Source: Winogradskyella forsetii (lineage in GTDB: Bacteria > Bacteroidota > Bacteroidia > Flavobacteriales > Flavobacteriaceae). Taken from it: a stretch of 64,000 bases of DNA. Below, piece by piece: positions 17,659 through 26,487 of the stretch (its first letter is position 1; every line of letters starts with the position of its first letter). The notes under the pieces were generated by a model. The model saw nothing but the letters and a program-made list of their open reading frames with translations, searched no databases and was not told the origin of the DNA. A program made the translations under genes and the position numbers. The DNA lies in assembly GCF_013394595.1 (NCBI RefSeq), contig NZ_CP053348.1:1364001-1428000 (forward strand), given 5' to 3'.

Positions 17659-20600
17659 TTATTTAATAATTACCTTTTGAGTTTTTACTTGATCCTCACT
17701 GATTATTTTTACTATATAAATCCCAGTAGATAAGCTAGAAACATCAATATGATTTGTTGAACTTAATTGATCTAAATCTTTTTTCAACACCAATCGTCCT
17801 TGAATATCGAAAATATTAGCCTCAGTTTTTGCATTTAATTGGCCAAATACTATCATTTCTTTTGGATTTGTTGAAGCGTAAATCTGCAAAGTATCCAATT
17901 CATTTTCCATAGTAGATAAAACTTCTGAAGAATAATGAACATAAAAACGCCCAGTTCCATTAATTTCGGCTGTAGACGTAAATGTATAGACATCATCATT
18001 CAATAAGGTGAATGTGGTTTCAACAGTATCTTCTAAATAAACATTTATTCCTGAAGGCAAGGTTGAGTCAGCACCAATAGAAATCGTTAATGTTTCATTA
18101 GCCTCCGCTTTCATTCCCAAAGGAACAACGACATCATTGAAATCGTTATATGGTAAGGATTGAATTGCCATACCTAACCCTGTATTGTTTTCTACAAGGT
18201 TTGAATACATTACAAATTCGGAAGCATTTTCCATATAAGTAGCTGCATCATATCCAATATCCAAACCTCTGGTTGTACTTTCAATGAAATAGATATGTGT
18301 AGAAGCTAAGTTAGATGAGCTATTTAAATTTAACTTACTTAATGCAACATTTAACGAGTTGTTTCGTCCAACTATAAAATCATCAGAATTCCCTGTACGA
18401 CGCATGGTGGTAGTAAAATCAACCAAACCTCCATCGGACTTGGATTTTACGAAGAACCCTTGACCAGGTGCAATCAATTCTGTAATGGTTTCGTCTGCAA
18501 TTGTAGCTAAATTCCAAACGGTCCATCCATTAGATGCATCTCCGTCATAACCATAAATGGCTTGGTATGCACTACCAGAATCGAACTCCGTCTTATTGGT
18601 ATTGAAAAATGTATCAAAATCTATATACGAAGGATAAGGATTTCCTATAAGGTTCCATGCAGAACCAGCAACAGCATTAGATAGAGGTATATCAAGTACG
18701 TCATTTGTTCTAATAGTTCCTGTAAAGTTTAATGTGCTTCCATCTGTTGTTCCAACGCGGTAACCTGTACCAGCATTTATTAAAGTTGAAGCATTTGTGT
18801 TTGTGTCATAATTCTGAAACGTTCCAGCGCTTGTATTATAAGGAGCAAATGCTCTTACAGTACCAGAAGCAGCTAAGTTAGGATTTGCTGTTGCAAAAGC
18901 TCCAAACATCTGTCCATCTAATGGGGCAGAAATTAAGTCGTTTGTACCAATTGGTACTACTTGTGAAACATATCTATAGTAATTTACAGTTCCTGTAACA
19001 GTACCATCAGCTATTAGACTTGAGAATAACTGTGACGTAGAGTTTAAATTAACTGTTGTTGTGGTAACAGTTACACCAGAATCAACCGTTAATGCAGCTC
19101 CAGGATTTACTGTTAAAATTGAGCAACTTACATTAGCCGACATATTTGCAGTTCCAGTATTAATAATTATATCGTCATTTGCTGTAGCGACTCCAATAGG
19201 ATTAACAGGCAGCCAAGCATTATTATCAAAAGTGAACGTTACTTTAGGATTGAATATAACAGAATAATCTTCAATATTACCAAAGTCTGAGATGTATGCA
19301 GAACTTAATGTATCAGAGTTATTGTCAAAACCAGAAATGACTCTCATTCTAAGCTTTTGGTTATCTACAAAATTACCAGTAGTCGGCGTTGTAAAATTAA
19401 AGGAGAAAACATCACCATTCTTTTTCCCATTTCCTGCCGCTGTTTGGTATACGCGTTCAGTAGTGGCAAAAGTACCATCATTGTTATAATCAATATAAAC
19501 ATCTACCAATTCATTATCAAAGGCATTGTCAACGCCTACTTTTACTGTCATAGCATACGCCGTATTTGAGGCTAAAGTCGTTGCTGGTTGAGAGGCAACT
19601 CTGTTTATGTAATATCCATCATGATAAGCTGAAGATGACTTGTACGTATTACCGTTTAAAGTTATCTCGTAAACACCCATTCCATCATTTGAACTATTCG
19701 TAACATTAGGAGTATTGGTTAAAGTAGCAGGATAATTACCTGAAGGTGCTTCATGACCTACAGATGTTTTAAATGCCGATCTTGGGCCATCTATAGTTGC
19801 ATGTACTCTTGTTCTTTGGTCATTTGAAAATCCTGTAAAACAAGGGTCTGATGAATAATCCATAAAGTTATGAATGTACTCATTTGATCCACCAGTACAA
19901 CTGTTTCCTGTGGAACTATCTGCAGGACATATCGAGTTAGTTCTTATATGTGGCGGTATGTCTGGGCAACCATCATCATCCACACCAATCGTTCCACTGA
20001 CAGGAGGACACGTTGTTTCATTATTGTCGCCAGTAAAAGTGTGGAGTAAGTTTAAGTAGTGACCAACTTCGTGATCTGCGGTACCATTTCCAGAAGCATT
20101 TGTAGGTCCAGTACCAAAATCAAAACCTGGAGTAGCTGAAGGATTGTTTGGGTCATAATTTGGCTCATACCCAAATGCTCTTGCTTGGCAAACTAGACCA
20201 TCCGTAACACCAGGAAAAGTTCCAGGTAATGTTGCGTAACCTAAAGTACCTGTGCCATCAGTTCCTATATCTACACCATCTATTCTGTTTACTATCCAAA
20301 TATTCATGTAATCTTGAGGATTCCATACGTAATCTTTAAACAAAACCTCACTTTCTACTCCTGTGTTGTCACCTTTAATACCATCACTATTATAGAGAGA
20401 TGCATAAGGTTTTCCAGTAATGTCATGTCTTTCTATTCCCGTTGTTGAGCTTCCATCTTCTGTTACTCTTGCTAATACGAACTCAATATCCATAGGATTA
20501 TTGTAAAAAGAAGTACCAGTATAAATACCTTGATTCTTAAAGGCATCATTTAAATTAGAAATTGCACTTAATATTTGTACGTCACTTATATTTGGATAGG

Positions 20601-20868
20601 TGCCAATGGCTTCACCATTATGAATTACATGTACTATTGTTGGTATGACGGTTATTGTATTAAGTGGAGATCGAGCAGCAACATTTTGTCTGTAATTAAG
20701 TGTAAACGCTTCAATTTGAGCTCTATTTTTTTCAAATAGAATTGGATTTTTTTCACGTTGCATTTCCAATAGTTTATCGAATCCACATTTCTCAGCTTCC
20801 TGTGCAAATGAAATTGCAGTTGTGAGGAGAAATAATAAGGTTAGGAATATTCGTTTTAAAGTAGTTTT
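17659..20868 (-). CDS. secreted M43 (pappalysin-like) metalloprotease with GEVED and T9SS domains, start codon missing
   Basis: The frame encodes a signal peptide (KTTLKRIFLTLLFLLTTA, then ISFAQ), a pro-region, an M43 domain with HEVGHYLNLLH and the Met-turn MDYSSD, a GEVED domain (VDVYIDYNNDGTFATTERV), beta domains, and a type IX secretion C-terminal domain ending TGIYIVKIISEDQVKTQKVIIK. It should cleave proteins outside the cell after T9SS export. No ATG, GTG or TTG precedes the signal peptide: the codon before KTTLK is TAA (20869-20871), which is also the stop of the upstream gene. The first usual start is TTG at 20769, after the signal peptide, giving 1036 residues. Probably start-lost. 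Confidence 0.85.
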   Translation of the reverse strand, partial: KTTLKRIFLTLLFLLTTAISFAQEAEKCGFDKLLEMQREKNPILFEKNRAQIEAFTLNYRQNVAARSPLNTITVIPTIVHVIHNGEAIGTYPNISDVQILSAISNLNDAFKNQGIYTGTSFYNNPMDIEFVLARVTEDGSSTTGIERHDITGKPYASLYNSDGIKGDNTGVESEVLFKDYVWNPQDYMNIWIVNRIDGVDIGTDGTGTLGYATLPGTFPGVTDGLVCQARAFGYEPNYDPNNPSATPGFDFGTGPTNASGNGTADHEVGHYLNLLHTFTGDNNETTCPPVSGTIGVDDDGCPDIPPHIRTNSICPADSSTGNSCTGGSNEYIHNFMDYSSDPCFTGFSNDQRTRVHATIDGPRSAFKTSVGHEAPSGNYPATLTNTPNVTNSSNDGMGVYEITLNGNTYKSSSAYHDGYYINRVASQPATTLASNTAYAMTVKVGVDNAFDNELVDVYIDYNNDGTFATTERVYQTAAGNGKKNGDVFSFNFTTPTTGNFVDNQKLRMRVISGFDNNSDTLSSAYISDFGNIEDYSVIFNPKVTFTFDNNAWLPVNPIGVATANDDIIINTGTANMSANVSCSILTVNPGAALTVDSGVTVTTTTVNLNSTSQLFSSLIADGTVTGTVNYYRYVSQVVPIGTNDLISAPLDGQMFGAFATANPNLAASGTVRAFAPYNTSAGTFQNYDTNTNASTLINAGTGYRVGTTDGSTLNFTGTIRTNDVLDIPLSNAVAGSAWNLIGNPYPSYIDFDTFFNTNKTEFDSGSAYQAIYGYDGDASNGWTVWNLATIADETITELIAPGQGFFVKSKSDGGLVDFTTTMRRTGNSDDFIVGRNNSLNVALSKLNLNSSSNLASTHIYFIESTTRGLDIGYDAATYMENASEFVMYSNLVENNTGLGMAIQSLPYNDFNDVVVPLGMKAEANETLTISIGADSTLPSGINVYLEDTVETTFTLLNDDVYTFTSTAEINGTGRFYVHYSSEVLSTMENELDTLQIYASTNPKEMIVFGQLNAKTEANIFDIQGRLVLKKDLDQLSSTNHIDVSSLSTGIYIVKIISEDQVKTQKVIIK

Positions 20869-21288
20869 TTAAATTTTTATTAAATTATTTAGGGTTCGAT
20901 TTTTCCATGGCTGAAGCGCTTGCTGAAGTGTAATCGGATTTTTGAGGTGATTTATTACAGATTTGTCATTTGTTTTTAAGGTTTCTAAACGGTAATTTAT
21001 AAATTTTTTTTGAAGTTTCGGAGATAGGCTTTCAAGACTTAAAAAATAGGCAGCTTCTCCTTCTTTACCTAAGGATAATTTATAACTAGATGTAATGTTG
21101 GTATTGTTTTCAGCTTCAAAATTCTTTATATATCGGACTAAATGATGATCGTATTTGTAATCTCTGGGACAACACATAGATTCATACATTTCTATATATC
21201 TTATTTTCTTCTCACTAGGTATATCTAAACTAGATGTTATTGTCTTACAATTGCAATTGAGAGCGATTACGATGAAAACTATTAACAT
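20869..21288 (-). CDS. small lipoprotein-like hypothetical protein
   Basis: 139 residues from the ATG at 21288 (an upstream TTG at 21306 adds six). The N-terminus MLIVFIVIALNCNC is lipoprotein-like. The body contains MYESMCCPRDYKYDHHLVRYIKNFE and a helical tail ...NRTLNNLIKI. Not recognised as a known family. Its stop codon is the TAA that directly precedes the in-frame signal peptide of the M43 protease, suggesting a rearrangement at this junction. Confidence 0.55.
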   Translation of the reverse strand: MLIVFIVIALNCNCKTITSSLDIPSEKKIRYIEMYESMCCPRDYKYDHHLVRYIKNFEAENNTNITSSYKLSLGKEGEAAYFLSLESLSPKLQKKFINYRLETLKTNDKSVINHLKNPITLQQALQPWKNRTLNNLIKI

Positions 21289-21590
21289 GTTTCTACTTAA
21301 AATCAAGAGCCATATATTTTAAGCAAAAATATATATAGAGTCCCTTTCTCAATAAAATAGGACTACTCAAAGACTACGCACCACCTTAATTTTATAGTAA
21401 TTTGGAAATTTAATGAATTATGAGCTGGTACTTAGTAATGGAATCGTTAAAGTTAAAATGGGATAAAATGATATATTGCAAATGCTTATTCTAATTTATT
21501 GCACAGTGATTACCAAACCGTTATTTTTATAAAATAATGGCTTATGGCATTAGAAAATGTAGAAATTATTCGTTTTGTTTCAAATGAGAT
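21289..21590. other. intergenic, nothing recognised
   Basis: About 300 AT-rich bases downstream of oxyR and upstream of the small lipoprotein. No ORF or clear terminator was found. Confidence 0.3.
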
Positions 21591-22529
21591 TTATTTCGCC
21601 TTCGGACTAATAATTTCCACATTCTGAAATGCTATCGCTCCACGAATTATTCCTGAAATCACATCGTGCATGGCATTGATAATTTGCATTTTTAATTCAC
21701 TTTTGTGATAGATCATACTTACTTCTCTTGCAGGTGAGGGTTCGTTAAAATGTTTTAAATTAGGACTGAACTTTTCGTTCACGTCTAAAGTGTGTAAATA
21801 GGGCAGAAGCGTCATGCCTAATCCTTCATTCGATAGTTTTATAAGCGTTTCAATACTGCCACTTTCTAGTTGAAAATGTTCATCCAATTGATCTTTAAAT
21901 GCTTTACATAAATTGATGACACCATCCCTGAAACAATGACCATCTTCCAACAACAACATGTCATCGATACTTAAATCAGAAACTTCAATAGTTTTTTTAT
22001 CCTTTAGTCTATGATTTTCGGGAATATAGGCAACAAAAGGTTCGTAATACAAAACACGCTCCTTAATATTGTCACTTTCTAAAGGTGTCGCAGCAATAGC
22101 TGCATCTAGGTGTCCATCACTAAGGCGGGTTAAAATTTCCTCAGTAGTTAATTCTTCAATCTTCAATTTAACCTTAGGATATTTTTTAATAAAATTATTT
22201 AAAAACATCGGCAAAAGCGTTGGCATAACGGTTGGGATAATTCCTAATCGAAATTCACCACCAATGAATCCTTTTTGCTGATCGACGATATCTTGAATCC
22301 GATCGGCTTCATTAACAATATTTCGGGCTTGATAGACAATTTTGCGACCAACGTCAGTCAATTCAATTGGTTTTTTGCCTCTGTCAAAAATAACAATGTC
22401 CAATTCATCTTCCAATTTCTGAATTTGGGTACTTAAAGTGGGCTGTGTGACAAAGCATTTTTCGGCTGCTTTTGTAAAATTTTTATGTTCTGCTATGGCT
22501 AAAGCATATTTGAGTTGTGTAATGGTCAT
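21591..22529 (-). CDS. oxyR: OxyR-type LysR family peroxide sensor
   Basis: 312 residues. N-terminal LysR HTH (MTITQLKYALAIAEHKNFTKAAEKCFVTQPTLSTQIQKLE) and a substrate-like domain with GHCFRDGVINLC, placing Cys199 and Cys208 at the same numbers as the peroxide-sensing pair of E. coli OxyR. It activates antioxidant genes when the cysteines are oxidised. It is divergent from dps; two LysR boxes lie between them. A 3' remnant of a second copy lies at 15596-15700. Confidence 0.93.
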   Translation of the reverse strand: MTITQLKYALAIAEHKNFTKAAEKCFVTQPTLSTQIQKLEDELDIVIFDRGKKPIELTDVGRKIVYQARNIVNEADRIQDIVDQQKGFIGGEFRLGIIPTVMPTLLPMFLNNFIKKYPKVKLKIEELTTEEILTRLSDGHLDAAIAATPLESDNIKERVLYYEPFVAYIPENHRLKDKKTIEVSDLSIDDMLLLEDGHCFRDGVINLCKAFKDQLDEHFQLESGSIETLIKLSNEGLGMTLLPYLHTLDVNEKFSPNLKHFNEPSPAREVSMIYHKSELKMQIINAMHDVISGIIRGAIAFQNVEIISPKAK

Positions 22530-22532
22530 AAC

Positions 22533-22579
22533 TATTCATTTAGGCTATAAAAGTATAAAAACTATTCATAAAAACTATA
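22533..22579. promoter_or_regulatory. two LysR/OxyR boxes in the oxyR-dps intergenic region
   Basis: TAT-N11-ATA occurs twice: 22533-22549 and 22563-22579, exactly 30 bp apart, within near-repeats AACTATTCAT...CTATA. This fits the LysR T-N11-A rule on the same helix face. One box is 4 bp from the oxyR ATG, implying autoregulation; the other is 24 bp upstream of the dps -7 box. Confidence 0.7.
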
Positions 22580-22602
22580 CTAATTTTGTCTTATTTAAGT
22601 CG

Positions 22603-22610
22603 TAAATTTG
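22603..22610 (+). promoter_or_regulatory. -7 element of the dps promoter
   Basis: TAAATTTG fits TAnnTTTG. The -33 region is poor, with the OxyR boxes just upstream, as expected for an activated promoter. Confidence 0.6.
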
Positions 22611-22631
22611 AGTATACAAAAAAAATTAATC

Positions 22632-23111
22632 ATGACATTAAATAGTATAGGTTTAGATACCGAAAAAACACAGGAATTAGCTGATGAATTAAATCAGTTA
22701 TTAGCAAATTTTCAATTGTATTATCAAAACTTAAGAGGTATTCATTGGAATATAAAAGGACGTGGTTTTTTTGACCTTCACGTAAAATTTGAAGAATTAT
22801 ATACAGACGCTAATTTAAAAGTGGATGAAATAGCAGAACGGATTTTAACATTGGGCGCAACACCTTTGCACACTTTTGAAGATTATACGAAAGCGGCAAA
22901 AGTGCCTGTTGGAAAGAATATTTCTAAAGATGAAAAAGCCGTTCAACTGATTGTCGATTCACTTTCAGAATTATTAAAAATAGAACGTGGTATTTTGGAA
23001 ACGTCCGATAAGGCGAATGATGAAGGTACCAACGCCATGATGAGCGATTTTATTACCGAACAGGAAAAAACGGTTTGGATGATGAAAGCTTGGTTGGGCG
23101 AGACCGTTTAA
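22632..23111 (+). CDS. dps: Dps family DNA-binding/ferroxidase protein
   Basis: 159 residues from the ATG at 22632; an in-frame TTG at 22608 overlaps the promoter and is rejected. Ferroxidase ligands are at the expected spacing: His38 (in RGIHWN), His50, Asp65, Glu69. Dps dodecamers oxidise and store iron with peroxide and protect DNA. The adjacent divergent oxyR and its boxes indicate peroxide induction. Confidence 0.93.
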   Translation: MTLNSIGLDTEKTQELADELNQLLANFQLYYQNLRGIHWNIKGRGFFDLHVKFEELYTDANLKVDEIAERILTLGATPLHTFEDYTKAAKVPVGKNISKDEKAVQLIVDSLSELLKIERGILETSDKANDEGTNAMMSDFITEQEKTVWMMKAWLGETV

Positions 23112-23310
23112 AAAAAGATCTAAGATCGCTTTGCTGTTAGAGTTTAGAAAATAGACTTCATTAGTTAATCGTTGAGACATATCGGTTTAATAAGTAGTAA
23201 AGTTGTGCGCGTCTTAAGTGTACACTACTTATTAAAAAAAGCGAACTTTATTTATTGGTCGATAATAGATTCAATTACTATATAATTTATGGTTGTAGAT
23301 TATATAAAGA

Positions 23311-23341
23311 AAAACCTTCAGATAATTCTGAAGGTTTTTTT
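23311..23341. terminator. terminator between dps and the DUF2141 gene
   Basis: CCTTCAGA 23315-23322 pairs with TCTGAAGG 23327-23334 around loop TAAT. Flanking A and T runs make it bidirectional. Confidence 0.8.
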
Positions 23342-23369
23342 GATTGATTTTTTGATTGATGTCGTTTTT

Positions 23370-23786
23370 CTAGAAACGAATATTTAATTCTACATTTTTG
23401 TCTTCAACTTTAAATTTTGCCTCGTCATATTGTGGTGGCCCAAAAGACATAGAGTTATTAGACATGCCGTAAGACTCTAATGGCATTCCATTGTCGCTAA
23501 AGTCCATTTTGTTATTTTCATTAACATCATGGTAAGCGATTATGGCATATTCACCCGGTTCAACATTTTCAAAAGTAATGGTAACTTTTCCGTCTTTAAT
23601 TGCAGATTGTGCACTCATAATCGGCTTGCCTTTCATAAATGTGTCTGCCGTGTTTAAAGCCATTTTAACGGTTCCTTTGTCGTTGTTTACATTATCGATC
23701 GTGACTGTTATCGTTTTTTGGCTATCTTGGGAAAAGCTAACTAATGTTGTGAAAATTAGAGCGAAAGTTAATAGTAAATTCTTCAT
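23370..23786 (-). CDS. DUF2141 secreted protein
   Basis: 138 residues with a Sec signal (MKNLLLTFALIFTTLVSFSQ). KGTVKMALNTADTF, VEPGEYAIIAYHDVNENNKMDFSDNGMPLESYGMSNN and FGPPQYDEAKF form the DUF2141 beta-sandwich. The HDVNENNKMD loop looks like a calcium loop. A paralogue lies at 52044-52466. Function unknown, periplasmic or secreted. Confidence 0.88.
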   Translation of the reverse strand: MKNLLLTFALIFTTLVSFSQDSQKTITVTIDNVNNDKGTVKMALNTADTFMKGKPIMSAQSAIKDGKVTITFENVEPGEYAIIAYHDVNENNKMDFSDNGMPLESYGMSNNSMSFGPPQYDEAKFKVEDKNVELNIRF

Positions 23787-23920
23787 AATAATTGATTTTA
23801 ATGGTTAGTTTATATACTGTTCTTTTATGTTGATGGTTCAAATATCTGACTAATGCTATGGTTTTTATAATGGTAATTACTGAATTGTAATTTTATACGG
23901 ATGAGTTGTGTTTTAAGTTA

Positions 23921-23973
23921 GAAGCGGGAAGCAGGAAGCTTGAAGCAGGAAGCAGGAAGTGGGAAGCGGGAAG
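23921..23973. repeat. GGAAGC-type short tandem repeat
   Basis: Imperfect units of GAAGCAGGAAGC/GAAGCGGGAAG, about eight half-units. Intergenic microsatellite-like sequence. Confidence 0.7.
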
Positions 23974-24058
23974 ATATATTTTAGAGATTGGAGCTTTTTG
24001 GTTTAGGTTTAGAGATGAAAAACTCATGTTTGAAGGGCAAAGGGGAACTGAAAACTAT

Positions 24059-25390
24059 TTAAAGCAATCCCCTCGCCTTAATTTCCAAATATTTATTAAT
24101 AGTATTGATGGTCAAGTTTTCAGGTGCTGTTAGAATGGATTGAATGCCGTGTTTTTGAAGTTCGTTTACAATCAATTTTTTTTCATACATGAATTTTTCG
24201 GCGATGGTTTTCTGAAAAATATCAAAGGTATTATCGGCTTCAACTTGTATTAGTTTTTGTAATTCGGTATTTTCAAAAAAGATAACTACCAAAAGGTGAT
24301 TTTTAGCAATGGCCTTTAAATAAGGTAACTGACGATGTAAGGCGTCTAAAGTTTCAAAGTTGGTATAGAGTAAAAGCAGACCACGTTGCGTAAGACTTCG
24401 TTTCACATCAATATACAATCTCGAAAAATCTGATTCTGAAAAATCAGTGTTGACATTATATAAGGTTTCTAGAATTTTATTCATTTGCGATGGTCGTCTT
24501 TCGGCAACCACTTTGTTTTCAACCTTACGGGAAAAGGTAAACATTCCGGCTTTATCTTGTTTTTTTAGTGCCACATTACTGATGACCAAAGTTGCGTTTA
24601 TCGCATAATCCAAAAGGCTTAGTCCATCAAAAGGCATTTTCATGGCTCTACCTTTGTCAATGACCGAGTAAATGGGTTGTGAGCGTTCGTCTTGAAACTG
24701 GTTGACCATTAATTGGTTGCGCTTGGCAGTTGCTTTCCAGTTGATGTTCCTTATATCGTCGCCATTAACATAGTCCTTAATTTGCTCAAATTCCATGGTA
24801 TGCCCAATGCGGCGAATTTTCTTTAAACCATATTCAAATAGTTTATTGGAAAATGCCAAGAGCATATACTTTCGTAATTGTAAGAACGACGGATAATTCG
24901 GTACCATCGCATCTTTCGCAAACTGAAAACGTCTCATAACCAGACCGATTGGTGAATTGACATAAATATTAAGACTGCCAAAATAATATTCGCCTCGCTC
25001 TAATGGTCTTAATGTATAGGTGATTTTCTTTTGATTGTGTTTTTTAAGTTGTGTGTTAATTTCAAAATCGCGCTTTTGATATTGAAATGGCATTTCGTCT
25101 ATTAATTGTAAATCGGCTGTAAAATTATAGTTATTCTGAAGTGAAATTTCAATCGGATTATCATCGCCATTACTTAATTTTTCAGGCAGAATTCTTGATG
25201 CTAGAATTCCTTTTTGTTTGAATAATAGAATTAAATCCACAACTACTAAACCAATGGCGATGAAAAACAGAATAGTTACAATGCTCAATAAGCCTGGATA
25301 AATATAGGCGAGAATGAACAGTGCTACCAAAATCATGGCAACAACAAAAAACCGAAAGGTTAAATAGGTATGTTTAAAAAAGCGTTTCAC
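24059..25390 (-). CDS. DUF58 domain protein
   Basis: 443 residues. Two N-terminal membrane helices (about 10-60) and a DUF58 block (RRIGHTMEFEQIKDYVNGDDIRNINWKATAKRNQLMVNQF) leading into a von Willebrand A-like domain (IDKGRAM in place of a full MIDAS). Last gene of the DUF58-MoxR-DUF4350-DUF4129 cluster. It starts with GTG overlapping the MoxR stop by one base. The cluster is thought to act in envelope or metal-cofactor protein maturation; unproven here. Confidence 0.9.
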   Translation of the reverse strand: MKRFFKHTYLTFRFFVVAMILVALFILAYIYPGLLSIVTILFFIAIGLVVVDLILLFKQKGILASRILPEKLSNGDDNPIEISLQNNYNFTADLQLIDEMPFQYQKRDFEINTQLKKHNQKKITYTLRPLERGEYYFGSLNIYVNSPIGLVMRRFQFAKDAMVPNYPSFLQLRKYMLLAFSNKLFEYGLKKIRRIGHTMEFEQIKDYVNGDDIRNINWKATAKRNQLMVNQFQDERSQPIYSVIDKGRAMKMPFDGLSLLDYAINATLVISNVALKKQDKAGMFTFSRKVENKVVAERRPSQMNKILETLYNVNTDFSESDFSRLYIDVKRSLTQRGLLLLYTNFETLDALHRQLPYLKAIAKNHLLVVIFFENTELQKLIQVEADNTFDIFQKTIAEKFMYEKKLIVNELQKHGIQSILTAPENLTINTINKYLEIKARGLL

Positions 25391-26481
25391 TATCTAGGAA
25401 TCTCGATGGTTTCAAGGATTTGGTCCACAACCTTATCAACGGTAAAGGCTTCCATTTCACGTTCTGGAGTTAATACTAATCGGTGTTTTAGTACAGCTTT
25501 TGTACAACGTTTAATATCATCTGGTGTTACAAAATCTCTTCCATTTATGGCAGCATTCGCTTTGGCAGCATTTAAAATGGCAATAGAAGCTCTCGGCGAA
25601 GCTCCTAAATACAAGGTGGCATTGGTTCTTGTATTATGAACTATGGACGCGATGTAATTGAGGAGGTTATCTTCCACAACAATTTGTTTGATGAGGTTTT
25701 GATAGTTTTTAATCGATTCTGCAGAAAGTACCGCTTTTATACTGTTAAAATCCATTTGGTCTTGGCGCGAATGATTATCGACCAAAATTTGAACTTCATC
25801 TTCTAACGAAGGATAATCCACTTCAATCTTAAACAAAAAACGATCTAATTGGGCTTCTGGCAATCGATAGGTGCCTTCTTGCTCAATTGGATTTTGGGTT
25901 GCAAAAACTAAAAATGGCAATTCCATATCGTAACGGGTACCATCCATAGTGATTTGGCGTTCCGCCATGACTTCGAATAAAGCCGCTTGCGTTTTTGCAG
26001 GTGCTCTGTTAATCTCATCAATGAGTACAATGTTAGAAAAAATGGGCCCTTTTTTATATTCGAATTCACTGTTTTTTACATTAAAAATGGACGTTCCCAA
26101 AATATCACTAGGCATTAAATCTGGTGTGAATTGGATACGGCTAAAATCCACGGCCATTGTTCTGGCTAGCATTTTCGCCGTCACGGTTTTTGCAACACCA
26201 GGAACACCTTCAATAAGTGAATGGCCATTAGTTAAAATAGAAATGATTAAAAGCTCGATCATTTCATTTTGACCAACGATGAATTTTGCAATTTCGCGCT
26301 TAATGTCTTCAACGCTATTTTGTAGCGGTTGCAGATCAATTCGGCTTTGGAAACCTTCTGAAACGGGTTCGGTTATACCTTCTTGAATACCGTTTGGAGG
26401 ATTTGTGTCGTTCACCACTCTTTCCTCGTTGTTATTTGTATCATCGTGGTGTTCTGATGATGGCGTATTTTCATTTTCCAT
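25390..26481 (-). CDS. MoxR family AAA+ ATPase
   Basis: 363 residues. Acidic 60-residue N-terminal extension, Walker A variant GVPGVAKT, Walker B VLIDEINRAPAKTQAALFEVMAE, sensor FATQNPIEQEGTYRLPEAQLDRFLFKI, and a C-terminal lid. MoxR ATPases act as chaperones for partner vWA/DUF58 proteins; the DUF58 gene follows directly. Cytoplasmic. Confidence 0.95.
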   Translation of the reverse strand: MENENTPSSEHHDDTNNNEERVVNDTNPPNGIQEGITEPVSEGFQSRIDLQPLQNSVEDIKREIAKFIVGQNEMIELLIISILTNGHSLIEGVPGVAKTVTAKMLARTMAVDFSRIQFTPDLMPSDILGTSIFNVKNSEFEYKKGPIFSNIVLIDEINRAPAKTQAALFEVMAERQITMDGTRYDMELPFLVFATQNPIEQEGTYRLPEAQLDRFLFKIEVDYPSLEDEVQILVDNHSRQDQMDFNSIKAVLSAESIKNYQNLIKQIVVEDNLLNYIASIVHNTRTNATLYLGASPRASIAILNAAKANAAINGRDFVTPDDIKRCTKAVLKHRLVLTPEREMEAFTVDKVVDQILETIEIPR

Positions 26482-26487
26482 AATACC

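Noticed and set aside
17659..20769. TTG at 20769 as the true start of the M43 protease
   Set aside because: It would omit the signal peptide that is clearly encoded in the same frame, yet the protein has a T9SS C-terminal domain that requires Sec export.
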